From UBA9926 sp023261215 (GTDB lineage Bacteria > Pseudomonadota > Gammaproteobacteria > Pseudomonadales > Azotimanducaceae), in assembly GCA_038136035.1 (NCBI GenBank), contig JAYPYV010000012.1:1-64000 (forward strand): 64,000 bases of DNA, in the 5' to 3' direction. The notes below the pieces were generated by a model. That model was not told the origin of the DNA and did not search any database. It saw only the letters and a program-made list of their open reading frames with translations. Positions 51,932 to 59,967 of the stretch are shown one piece after another; within the stretch, counting starts at the first letter, position 1; the number at the start of each line of letters is the position of its first letter. The translations under genes and the position numbers were made by a program.

Positions 51932-53383
51932 TCAAAATGCCTTGTCGAAGTCAACGACCCAGGTGTCTTTACTGCCACCCCCCTGAGATGAATTGACCAC
52001 CAATGAGCCCTTGACCAGTGCCACTCTCGTTAGCCCCCCCGCAGTTACATGTGACTCCGCACCCTGTAGCGTAAATGGTCGCAAATCGACGTGACGCGGC
52101 TCGAGCTGCTGATCAATCAGCGTGGGGACGGTTGAGAGGCTAATAATAGGTTGCGCCATGTAGTTTCTGGGTGTTTTCTTGATGAGCCGGGTAATTTCAT
52201 CGAACTGCTCAGGAGCCGCCTTAGAGCCAATGAACATTCCGTATCCTCCGGACTCGTTGGCAGGCTTGACCACCAACGACTCCAGATGATCGAGCACAAA
52301 CGCGCGCTGGTCTGCATCAGAGCAGAGATAACTGGGCACATTTGGCAAAATCGGTTCTTCACCCAAATAAAAGCGAATCATGTCCGGCACATAGGTGTAG
52401 ACTACTTTGTCGTCTGCAACGCCGACGCCCGGTGCATTTGCCAGGGCAACATTGCCGTTCAGCCACGCCCGCATGAGACCGGGGACGCCGAGCATCGAAT
52501 CTGGATGGAACACTTCCGGGTCTAGGAATAAATCATCAATCCGTCGATAAATGACGTCAACACGAGAGGGTCCCTCGACGGTTTTCATGTAGACACAATC
52601 GTCAGAATCGACAAACAAATCTCCACCCTCTACCAGCTCGGCGCCCATTCTTTGGGCGAGGAACGCGTGCTCAAAATAAGCAGAGTTGTAGATGCCCGGC
52701 GTGAGCACCACAACTTCTGGGCGCTTTTTCGCTCGTGGGGAAATAGAGCACAAGGTATCAAACAGTTGAGACGGATAATCATCCATCGGGCGAATGGGCA
52801 GTTTATTGAGCAGCTCCGGAACAACCCGTTTGCTCACATTGCGATTTTCCAACATGTAAGACACGCCAGAGGGCACCCTCAGGTTGTCTTCCAAAACCAA
52901 GAACTGGCCGGTGTGATCGCGGATCAAGTCAGAGCCGCAAATATGGGCCCAGACGTTGTATTTTGGCTTCACGCCCTGACACTCTGGTCGATAGTCCCTG
53001 GAGGAGAGGAGAATATCTGCCGGGATGATGCCCTCTTTGATGATGTGCTGTTCGTTATAGATATCGGTAATAAAAAGATTGAGCGCCTTGAGCCGTTGCT
53101 TGAGTCCTTTTTCGATCCCATCCCACTCAGATCCTTGAATGATGCGCGGCACGATATCAAAAGGCCATTGTCGATCGATGTTGGCGCCATCTGAGTAAAC
53201 GGTGAACGAAATACCCAGCGTGCGGATGGCGAGTTCTGCGGCGTCTCTCTTTGATCGGACCTGGTGGCTCTCGAGTCTGCGCAAATACTGTGCGAGCGGG
53301 CCCATGCCCTCGCGAGCACGGTTCGGGTGACGCAGTACCTCATCGTAAAAGCGCGGATGTGAGGGATAATCGAACAGGTTCAT
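51932..53383 (-). CDS. Circularly permuted type 2 ATP-grasp protein
   Basis: A 483-residue ATP-grasp ligase of the circularly permuted type 2 (DUF404/DUF407) family. Features: FYDEVLRHPNRAREGMGPL, FTVYSDGANIDRQWPFDIVPRII, FLVLEDNLRVPSGVSYMLENR, DVIYRRIDDLFLDPEVF, LVVKPANESGGYGMFIG and PRHVDLRPFTL. Enzymes of this fold form amide or peptide bonds using ATP; the substrate is unknown. It is coupled to the alpha-E gene downstream and to the acetyltransferase gene upstream (ATGA overlap). Confidence 0.93.
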   Translation of the reverse strand: MNLFDYPSHPRFYDEVLRHPNRAREGMGPLAQYLRRLESHQVRSKRDAAELAIRTLGISFTVYSDGANIDRQWPFDIVPRIIQGSEWDGIEKGLKQRLKALNLFITDIYNEQHIIKEGIIPADILLSSRDYRPECQGVKPKYNVWAHICGSDLIRDHTGQFLVLEDNLRVPSGVSYMLENRNVSKRVVPELLNKLPIRPMDDYPSQLFDTLCSISPRAKKRPEVVVLTPGIYNSAYFEHAFLAQRMGAELVEGGDLFVDSDDCVYMKTVEGPSRVDVIYRRIDDLFLDPEVFHPDSMLGVPGLMRAWLNGNVALANAPGVGVADDKVVYTYVPDMIRFYLGEEPILPNVPSYLCSDADQRAFVLDHLESLVVKPANESGGYGMFIGSKAAPEQFDEITRLIKKTPRNYMAQPIISLSTVPTLIDQQLEPRHVDLRPFTLQGAESHVTAGGLTRVALVKGSLVVNSSQGGGSKDTWVVDFDKAF

Positions 53384-53850
53384 CGCTTCGACGACCGGTT
53401 GAACAGTGCCTCAAGCAAGCGATAATCGGTCTCAATCATTCCTAGTTTGAAGTACGTCGACAGCGCGCGTTGATTGTCTTGCTCAGCGTAGAGACGAACG
53501 CCAATGACATCGGGCTCAAGGTGAGCCAACCGAGTGACTTCCTGATACATTGAGCTGAATACGCCCTGGGCCCGGAAGTCTGGCGCGATGTAAACACTCT
53601 GAATCCACCAGAACAAGCCATTGCGCCAATCACTCCATTCGAACGTGACCCCTAAACAACCGGAAATACCGGTTTCGTTTGATTTTTCCGTGACCAAATA
53701 AAAGCCTAATTCTGGCGAAGCCACCATGCGTTCGACGCCTGCAGAAATGGTTGCCCAGTCAAGCACCTTGTTTTCGGTTTCTAAGGCCATCGCCTGATTA
53801 AAGCGTGCGATCTGTTCAGCGTCGCGAGCCGTAGCGAGCCTAATTTTCAC
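53380..53850 (-). CDS. GNAT-family N-acetyltransferase
   Basis: A 156-residue protein with the GNAT pattern: IRLATARDAEQIARFNQAM, a beta-bulge strand FWWIQSVYIAPDFRAQGVFSSMYQEV (the RAQGVF loop binds acetyl-CoA, slightly divergent from Q/RxxGxG/A), then VRLYAEQDNQRALSTYFKLGM. The stop overlaps the ATP-grasp start (ATGA), so it is translated with the Anbu-associated genes. The acceptor is unknown; a peptide or amine made by the ATP-grasp is possible. Confidence 0.85.
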   Translation of the reverse strand: MKIRLATARDAEQIARFNQAMALETENKVLDWATISAGVERMVASPELGFYLVTEKSNETGISGCLGVTFEWSDWRNGLFWWIQSVYIAPDFRAQGVFSSMYQEVTRLAHLEPDVIGVRLYAEQDNQRALSTYFKLGMIETDYRLLEALFNRSSKR

Positions 53851-54439
53851 GTGATTAAGCGTCCGAGCGTTAAGTGGAGGTACCGAGTTCTACCCGATAC
53901 TATGACAAAGCAGGACCGCGGGCGAGTGCTCTAGCATCAGCACATGCCTTCGCCTCATACGATCGGTAAGATCAAACACCGCGGGCAGAGCATGCCCAGT
54001 CGGAATCTCAATCCAACCAAAGTGCTTCGGCGCGCCGTGCTGTTGCACATAAGGGTCACCGCCAAGCACTGATCCGCGCTCCTATTTTACACGCTCGGCC
54101 GAGTGAGCGGTGCAGTTCAGTTTGAGATGCCCAAAATCCCCCATTCCAACGCTCTGACAAGTATCGAGTCTAGACAGCGCTCAGACTAGCCTAGTAAAGA
54201 CGGGCCCAGGGTCGATGGTTGCGGGCGATTACTGACTTCCTGCAAACCATTTGAGTCACTCTCTCAGCTTTTTGAGCCTTTGAACCTTAGAGCCTTCCGC
54301 CATAGGAGGCCAAGGCACAAGGGTTCCCCCTAAGCGCGGGTCAGTCCCGCACTCAGCGCCAAGCTTTTTAAACGAGTATCCTTGGCGCGAAGGTAGGCTT
54401 CTCGGTTAAAGTCCGACCACCATTCAAGAGAGTTGCATT
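53851..54439. other. 589-base spacer before the MAPEG gene
   Basis: Apart from the small minus-strand frame at 53890-54069, I see no gene in this stretch. Both the divergent GNAT and MAPEG promoters should lie here. No tRNA or clear terminator was found. Confidence 0.45.
53890..54069 (-). CDS. Small hypothetical protein upstream of the GNAT gene
   Basis: A 59-residue frame from GTG at 54069 to TAG at 53890-53892, with AGGAG 9 bases before the GTG. Codon use looks coding. The sequence (GDPYVQQHGAPKHFGWIEI, then a basic-hydrophobic stretch ending AVLLCHSIG) is not one I recognise. It lies 39 bases before the GNAT gene on the same strand and could be the first gene of that operon, or a fragment of a decayed larger gene. 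Confidence 0.4.
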   Translation of the reverse strand: MLGGDPYVQQHGAPKHFGWIEIPTGHALPAVFDLTDRMRRRHVLMLEHSPAVLLCHSIG

Positions 54440-54826
54440 ATGGAAATCATTGCGTTTGTGAGCGCACTCGCGCTGCTTCAGTTTTGGGGCTTTGGGTTGA
54501 TGGTGGGTCGAGCCAGAGGGCTCTACAACGTCCCAGCGCCTGCGACATCTGGCCATGAGATCTTTGATCGATGGTTTCGAGTCCACTACAACACGATGGA
54601 ACGGCTGGTGATTCTCATTCCTTCACTTTTTTGCTTCGGCTACCTCTGGGGTCAGTATCCAGCCGCGGCGCTGGGGGGCGTTTATCTCATTGGACGGCAG
54701 CTTTATGCCATTGGGTACGTCAAAGACCCAAAATCCAGAGGGTTAGGCATGCTGGTGGGCGAGATTCCACTGCTAATTTTATTGCTGGGTAGCTTGATTG
54801 GCGCTGCCGTACATCTGGTGGGCTAA
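54440..54826 (+). CDS. MAPEG family membrane protein
   Basis: A 128-residue protein with four membrane helices (about 2-22, 55-72, 74-92, 103-125) and the MAPEG glutathione-site motif in FRVHYNTMERLVILIP (RxxxNxxE). Eukaryotic relatives are microsomal glutathione transferases and leukotriene synthases. Bacterial members are small glutathione-dependent enzymes of mostly unknown substrate. It is monocistronic. Confidence 0.9.
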   Translation: MEIIAFVSALALLQFWGFGLMVGRARGLYNVPAPATSGHEIFDRWFRVHYNTMERLVILIPSLFCFGYLWGQYPAAALGGVYLIGRQLYAIGYVKDPKSRGLGMLVGEIPLLILLLGSLIGAAVHLVG

Positions 54827-54884
54827 CTGGCGGGGCTGGCTTTTAAGACGAAACCCTTCGACCCGAGGGTCTTGGCTTGTCAGG

Positions 54885-54926
54885 CATCGGTCTTTCTCTA
54901 TCAAACATCGGTCTTTCTCTATCAAA
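54885..54926 (+). repeat. Perfect 21-base tandem duplication
   Basis: The 21 bases at 54885-54905 (starting CATCGGTCTTTC, ending TATCAAA) are repeated exactly at 54906-54926. The repeat is in the 266-base spacer between the MAPEG gene and the molybdenum hydroxylase operon, on the upstream side of that operon. It is a recent duplication or a two-copy regulator site. Confidence 0.9.
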
Positions 54927-55092
54927 GAAGACGACAGTCAAAGGCCCTTTAGGTTATCTGGGGGTGCATCAGCGTGCCTTCTGATCGGTAGTATCGAGCG
55001 TCTTCACGGTTTGGATCTTCTCCCAGCAATTGGACTCATGTTATAAGGGGCTCAGCTATTCTTATGCACCAAGAGATAACAAGGAACAGATT

Positions 55093-55965
55093 ATGGTTGC
55101 AGTAACCTACCACGCGCCGACCAGCGTGGACGAGGCTGTCGCTCTGCTCGCAAGCAGTGACTTGCCATCGAAAGTCATGGCTGGAGGAACGGACCTCATC
55201 ATTCAAATGCAAAAATTGGTGGGTGACGCACGTTTAATCGTTGATCTAAAGAAAATAGAGGGCATGCAGACGGTATCGATCGATGCAGAGGCTCTTCGAT
55301 TAGGGCCTTCACTGTGTTGTGCGAAGTTGACCCGCCGAGAGGATGTTAAAGCGCTATTCCCGGGTCTCGTTGAAGCGGCATACCTGATCGGTTCGTCTCA
55401 AGTACAGGGCAGGGCCAGCGTTGGCGGTAACCTTTGCAATGCATCGCCTGCCGCAGATACCATCCCAGCGCTCATTGCCAACCGCGCGGTGTGTCATATT
55501 GCGGGCCCTGAGGGTGAGCGTTCGGTTCCGGTAGAAGATTTCGTGACGGGTGTAGGCCGAAATTGTTTAACCGCTGGCGAGATCCTAACGCAGATTGAGC
55601 TCCCAAGGCCGAGTGCGAGAACTTCAGACGCCTATTTGCGTTTTATCCCAAGAACCGAGATGGATATTGCAGTCGCAAGTGCTGGCGCAAGCATTACCCT
55701 TGACGATGACGGCATCTGTCGTGATGCCCGGCTCGCAATCGGCGCGGTTGCCCCCACGGCCATCATTGTCGCTGCTGCAAGCGACTTACTCATCGGAAAT
55801 ATCATTACCCCAGACATCCTCGCAGCGGTGGCAGACGCTGCCAGCTCCGCGTCTCAACCGATATCCGATCGCAGGGGAACCGCAGAATTCAGAAGACATG
55901 TCGTCGGGGTGCTGGCCAAGCGCGCTGTCGGCATCGCGGCCGATAGAGCCAGGGAGGCAGTATGA
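55093..55965 (+). CDS. Molybdenum hydroxylase FAD-binding (medium) subunit
   Basis: FAD subunit (CoxM/XdhB type) of a xanthine-dehydrogenase-family enzyme, 290 residues. The FAD site is AGGTDLIIQMQ near residue 32 and GGNLCNASPAADTIPAL near residue 115. The ATG at 55093 has AAGGA upstream and fits the family; an upstream start at 55030 is unlikely. Its last codons overlap the [2Fe-2S] subunit gene by 4 bases. Confidence 0.93.
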   Translation: MVAVTYHAPTSVDEAVALLASSDLPSKVMAGGTDLIIQMQKLVGDARLIVDLKKIEGMQTVSIDAEALRLGPSLCCAKLTRREDVKALFPGLVEAAYLIGSSQVQGRASVGGNLCNASPAADTIPALIANRAVCHIAGPEGERSVPVEDFVTGVGRNCLTAGEILTQIELPRPSARTSDAYLRFIPRTEMDIAVASAGASITLDDDGICRDARLAIGAVAPTAIIVAAASDLLIGNIITPDILAAVADAASSASQPISDRRGTAEFRRHVVGVLAKRAVGIAADRAREAV

Positions 55966-56438
55966 AGACGCACGTACAAACCGAAATTAACGGCGAGGCC
56001 GTCGAATGCCTCATCGATCCAAGCACGACGCTTCTCAATATGCTGAGGAATGATCTGCTTCTCACGGGCACGAAAGAAGGCTGCGGGTCGGGCGACTGTG
56101 GTGCTTGCTCGGTGGTGATGGACGGTGAGTTGGTATGTGCTTGTCTCGTGCTTGGGGTTGAAGCCTCGGGCGCGAAGATCGAGACGATCGAAGGGGTCGC
56201 AGACAAAGATCAGTTGCACGTCATCCAAGAGAAGTTTTTGGAACATGCCGCCTTGCAGTGCGGCATTTGCACCCCAGGGCTCATCGTTTCAACCAAGGCG
56301 TTGCTCGCGCAAAATCCAAATCCCACGGAAGAGGAGGCTCGCTACTTCTTGGCGGGTAATCTTTGTCGATGCACAGGCTATGACAAAATCATCAAAGCAG
56401 TCATGGATGCTGCTTCGGTTCTAAAGGAGGCCTCGTAA
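55962..56438 (+). CDS. Molybdenum hydroxylase [2Fe-2S] (small) subunit
   Basis: A 158-residue iron-sulfur subunit. The plant-ferredoxin-like cluster ligands are in GCGSGDCGACSVVMDGELVCAC, and the second cluster in CGICTPG and GNLCRCTGYDKI. Two [2Fe-2S] centres pass electrons from the Mo site to FAD. It is coupled to both neighbouring subunit genes. Confidence 0.95.
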   Translation: MKTHVQTEINGEAVECLIDPSTTLLNMLRNDLLLTGTKEGCGSGDCGACSVVMDGELVCACLVLGVEASGAKIETIEGVADKDQLHVIQEKFLEHAALQCGICTPGLIVSTKALLAQNPNPTEEEARYFLAGNLCRCTGYDKIIKAVMDAASVLKEAS

Positions 56439-56439
56439 T

Positions 56440-58692
56440 ATGAGCGAAGCGAGACAATTTCAGCACATCGGTCAGCGAACAATCAGACCCGATGGCTTTG
56501 ACAAGGTGACTGGGCGCGCAAACTACGGCGCTGATTTTCGATTACCTGGCATGATTTGGGGAAAAATACTTCGGAGTCCCCACGCGCACGCCAAAATCAA
56601 GAAACTCGATGTGAGCAAAGCAGAGGCACACCCGGATGTGTTGGCTGTTGCGACGCACCAAGACTTTCCCTCAGTAAATAGTGAAGCCTTCGCTGCGGGC
56701 GAGGCTATGATGGATGTCTTAGATCTCGCGCGTAACGTGCTCGCCGATAAAAAAGTCTTGTATCACGGCCATGCGATTGCCGCCATTGCGGCCACAAGCG
56801 AGGCCGCCGCAGCCATGGCACTGAATCTCATCGAAGTCGAATATGAGGTGCTGCCCCCTGTAATGACCATCGATGCAGCCTTGGCTGAGGACGCGCCACT
56901 TCTTCACGAGGATATGATGACGCAAGGCCTCACAGAGCCTGCAACCACACCCTCGAACGTGGCCTCGAGAATGGAACTCAAGAAAGGCGATGTGGCTTCT
57001 GGATTTGCCGAGGCGGATGTCATTGTGGAGCGAACTTACGAGACGCCCACGGTTCATCAGGGTTACATCGAGCCTCATGCGACCGTCGTACGCTACGATG
57101 ACAAAGCGCCTTCGCTGGTTTGGGCATCGACCCAAGGTCATTTCGACGTTAGAGCCTCGGTGTCAAAACTCCTTAAGATGAAACTCGGCCAAGTAAAGGT
57201 CATTGCGAGCGAAATTGGCGGCGGTTTCGGGGGCAAGACCACCGTGTATCTTGAGCCTGTCGCGATGATCTTATCCAAAAAAAGTGGTCGGCCCGTGAAA
57301 ATGATCATGAGCCGAGAAGAGGTTTTTCGTGCCTCGGGCCCCGCGTCCGCGAGCCGTTCCCACGTCAAGATTGGCGCGAAGCAATCGGGTGAGATTGTTG
57401 CAATGGAAGCCACGCTACATTTTGAGGCAGGGGCTTTTAAAGGTTCGCCAATGGGGCCAGGCTGCATGACGATCTTTACGCCTTATGACGTTCCAAATCT
57501 CTTTGTTGAAGGCTATGACGTCGTGGTCAACAAGGCAAAGGTCGCCGCATATCGTGCCCCTGGGGCACCCCAGGCGGAATTTGCTGCAGAGATGGCCATG
57601 AATGAGTTAGCGGCAAAACTCAATATAGATCCCATCGACTTCAGATTGTTGAATGCTGCGAAGGAAGGTACGCAAACCATCTATGGTCCCAAACTCAAAG
57701 AAGTCGGGCTGGTAGAGTGCTTAGAAGCTGCCCGGCGTTCGCCGCATTATCAATCTCCCGTCGGAGAAGGGTGCGGTCGGGGCCTTGCCGCCGGCTTTTG
57801 GTTCAATATCGGGGGTCAATCAAGCGTGACCCTCAATCTAAACCCAGATGGGACAGGGACGATTATTGAGGGATCACCCGATATCGGCGGCTCCCGAGCC
57901 TCGATGCAAATGATGGCCGCTGAAGTCCTGGGTATTGAACCCAATCGGCTCAATCCAATCGTCGCAGATACGGAAACCTTACCGTATAACCAAACCACCG
58001 GTGGCAGCCGAACCACCTTTGCAACGGGTATGGCCGTCATAGAAGCGGCTGAGGATGTTGTTGAGCAACTTAAACAACGGGCTGCATCGCTTTGGAATGT
58101 CACCGCTGAGCAAGTTGACTACAAAAATGGCGTCGTGTTGAACCTAGCAGGGGACGATCAGATGACGCTGGCGCAAATATGTGCCTCTGCCGAGAAAACC
58201 GGCGGTCAGATATCTGGGCGCGGAAACGTCAATGCCCGTGGGGCAGGCCCAAGTTTTGCGGTTCATCTTTGTGATGTGAAGGTCGACCAAGAGACTGGCA
58301 AGACGGATGTGGTCCGATATACGGCGATTCAGGATGCGGGTAAAGCCATTCATCCCAGCTACGTTGAGGGACAGTTTCAAGGCGGCGCCGTTCAAGGGAT
58401 TGGCTGGGCTTTGAATGAGGAGTATGTCTACAACAGCGACGGGATTATGGAAAACGCAGGGTTTTTAGATTACCGAATTCCGCTGGCATCTGATTTGCCA
58501 GAGATTGAAACGATCATTGTTGAAGTTCCTAACACCTTCCATCCCTTTGGCGTGAGGGGCGTCGGTGAAACAGGCATCGTGCCGCCACTGGGCGCGGTCG
58601 CCTCGGCCGTCAGTGATGCCATTGATCGGCCGGTCACGAAAATTCCTTGCTCACCCCCGCATGTGTTATCCATGATTTTAAATCAGGGCTAA
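56440..58692 (+). CDS. Molybdenum hydroxylase large (molybdopterin-binding) subunit
   Basis: A 750-residue catalytic subunit of the xanthine dehydrogenase/aldehyde oxidase family. GGGFGGKT (near 260), the active-site loop AYRAPGAPQ (near 370), QTTGGSRTTFATG (near 515) and the catalytic glutamate in GVRGVGETGIVPPLGA (near 710) are present. The active-site loop is not the AYxCSFR of form I CO dehydrogenase, so CO oxidation is unlikely. The substrate may be an aldehyde, purine or N-heterocycle. Subunit order M-S-L is that of the CoxMSL type. Confidence 0.92.
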   Translation: MSEARQFQHIGQRTIRPDGFDKVTGRANYGADFRLPGMIWGKILRSPHAHAKIKKLDVSKAEAHPDVLAVATHQDFPSVNSEAFAAGEAMMDVLDLARNVLADKKVLYHGHAIAAIAATSEAAAAMALNLIEVEYEVLPPVMTIDAALAEDAPLLHEDMMTQGLTEPATTPSNVASRMELKKGDVASGFAEADVIVERTYETPTVHQGYIEPHATVVRYDDKAPSLVWASTQGHFDVRASVSKLLKMKLGQVKVIASEIGGGFGGKTTVYLEPVAMILSKKSGRPVKMIMSREEVFRASGPASASRSHVKIGAKQSGEIVAMEATLHFEAGAFKGSPMGPGCMTIFTPYDVPNLFVEGYDVVVNKAKVAAYRAPGAPQAEFAAEMAMNELAAKLNIDPIDFRLLNAAKEGTQTIYGPKLKEVGLVECLEAARRSPHYQSPVGEGCGRGLAAGFWFNIGGQSSVTLNLNPDGTGTIIEGSPDIGGSRASMQMMAAEVLGIEPNRLNPIVADTETLPYNQTTGGSRTTFATGMAVIEAAEDVVEQLKQRAASLWNVTAEQVDYKNGVVLNLAGDDQMTLAQICASAEKTGGQISGRGNVNARGAGPSFAVHLCDVKVDQETGKTDVVRYTAIQDAGKAIHPSYVEGQFQGGAVQGIGWALNEEYVYNSDGIMENAGFLDYRIPLASDLPEIETIIVEVPNTFHPFGVRGVGETGIVPPLGAVASAVSDAIDRPVTKIPCSPPHVLSMILNQG

Positions 58693-58694
58693 TC

Positions 58695-58937
58695 ATGGCG
58701 GTTGTTCGGTTTTCAAGTCACCTCGAGACACGCACCGGTGTTCTAGAAACTGAAGTCAAAGCAATGAGTTATAGGGATTTAATTCAAGAGCTTCTTGAAA
58801 AATTCCCGAGCCTTAGAGGTTCTGACCTTGAGGACCTCGCGCTTGCATTAGATGGCGAACTCATACAGGAGCCCTTGTTGGTGACGTTTAGCTCGACGGC
58901 CGAACTCCACTTTGTGCCTAAGCTTGCGGCTGGGTGA
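58695..58937 (+). CDS. MoaD/ThiS-like ubiquitin-fold protein with a Gly-poor C-terminus
   Basis: An 80-residue protein that starts 2 bases after the large subunit stop. The size, the beta-grasp pattern (VVRFSSHLETRTG, LIQELLEKFPSL, LDGELIQEPLL) and the FVP near the end match MoaD/ThiS, sulfur carriers used for molybdopterin or thiamine synthesis. It ends KLAAG rather than the GG needed for thiocarboxylate formation. It may be a dedicated, altered sulfur carrier or a structural relative. Confidence 0.7.
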   Translation: MAVVRFSSHLETRTGVLETEVKAMSYRDLIQELLEKFPSLRGSDLEDLALALDGELIQEPLLVTFSSTAELHFVPKLAAG

Positions 58938-59938
58938 CCCTCATGCCTGAGCCGCAGGCAGTCTGGCTGGAAAACGAGCAGCTGAGGGTGTGTGTCATGA
59001 ATCTTGGGCTTCGTACCCACCAGATATTTGTGAATGTCGAAGGGCATTGGATTCCGGCCTTGCGGACACTTCCTTCAGTCTCCGATCACGCAACGGATAC
59101 CGCCGCTTTTGGCGCTCTGGTGGGCCGGGTTGCGGGTCGTATCCGGGGTGCCTCTTTGACGCTTGACGAAAAAGAGATTGCGCTTGACCGAAACCATGGC
59201 GACCATCACATTCACGGCGGTAAACGAGGCATGACGCAGGGTGTGTGGCGAGTCGAACCGGCAGCAACATCGCTCAAGGCGTACTTAGTCTCACCGGATG
59301 GGGAAATGGGCTACCCTGGGCAGGTGTCCATTTCCTGTGAAATCCGTCTGATTGATTCCACCGTTCACTACACGTTAGAGGCCGAGTCGACCCGGCTCAC
59401 ATGCTTCAATCCCACATGGCATCACTATTTTTGTTTGGGTGAAACTGAAGACTTTGGCACACAGCGCCTATGGCTTAACGCGAGTGTGAGTAACGAAAAT
59501 GATTCAAATGGGATCGCCTTGAATCGGACGTTTCGACCAAGAGCCCTCGGCGATCGTGCGGCGTCTCTGCGTGATTGGGTCTCAGACCCGCATCCGCAGA
59601 TCAGGCAATTTGAGGGGCTGGATCACTATTTTCAGAGGGCCACCGAAGGGCCACTTGCAATTTTGGAGGAGGGCCCGCCTCGAGCTGATGACCGGTCACC
59701 TGATTACTCAAACGTCACCCACCGTCCTCGAATCCGAATGACGCTTTCAGCTTCGACACCGGGCTTGCAAGTCTATTCAGGCCAAAAGTTAGGGACAGCA
59801 GGCCCAGGCCTCGCCTTGGAGCCCATGGTCGTACCCGATGCTATTCATCACGCGAACCTTGCGCCTGAGGTTACGATGGAAGCGCACACGCTTTTTGAGC
59901 GATCCATGTCCTGCGAATTCAGTCTGATTGACCGCTGA
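58934..59938 (+). CDS. galM: Aldose 1-epimerase
   Basis: Interconverts alpha and beta anomers of galactose and similar sugars. The 334-residue protein shows FGALVGRVAGRIRGASLTL, the catalytic histidine in GDHHIHGGKRGM, FNPTWHHYFCLG with the second His, and a late Glu in GPGLALEPMVVPDA. The GTG start overlaps the MoaD-like stop (GTGA); an ATG at 58943 is a second candidate. galK follows on the same strand. Confidence 0.88.
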   Translation: MTLMPEPQAVWLENEQLRVCVMNLGLRTHQIFVNVEGHWIPALRTLPSVSDHATDTAAFGALVGRVAGRIRGASLTLDEKEIALDRNHGDHHIHGGKRGMTQGVWRVEPAATSLKAYLVSPDGEMGYPGQVSISCEIRLIDSTVHYTLEAESTRLTCFNPTWHHYFCLGETEDFGTQRLWLNASVSNENDSNGIALNRTFRPRALGDRAASLRDWVSDPHPQIRQFEGLDHYFQRATEGPLAILEEGPPRADDRSPDYSNVTHRPRIRMTLSASTPGLQVYSGQKLGTAGPGLALEPMVVPDAIHHANLAPEVTMEAHTLFERSMSCEFSLIDR

Positions 59939-59967
59939 TTTCGCATGGTGAATCGAGGGTAGAGCCG

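Noticed and set aside
55093..58692. Aerobic CO dehydrogenase (coxMSL)
   Set aside because: Subunit order fits, but the large-subunit loop is AYRAPG and not AYxCSFR, and no cox accessory genes follow.
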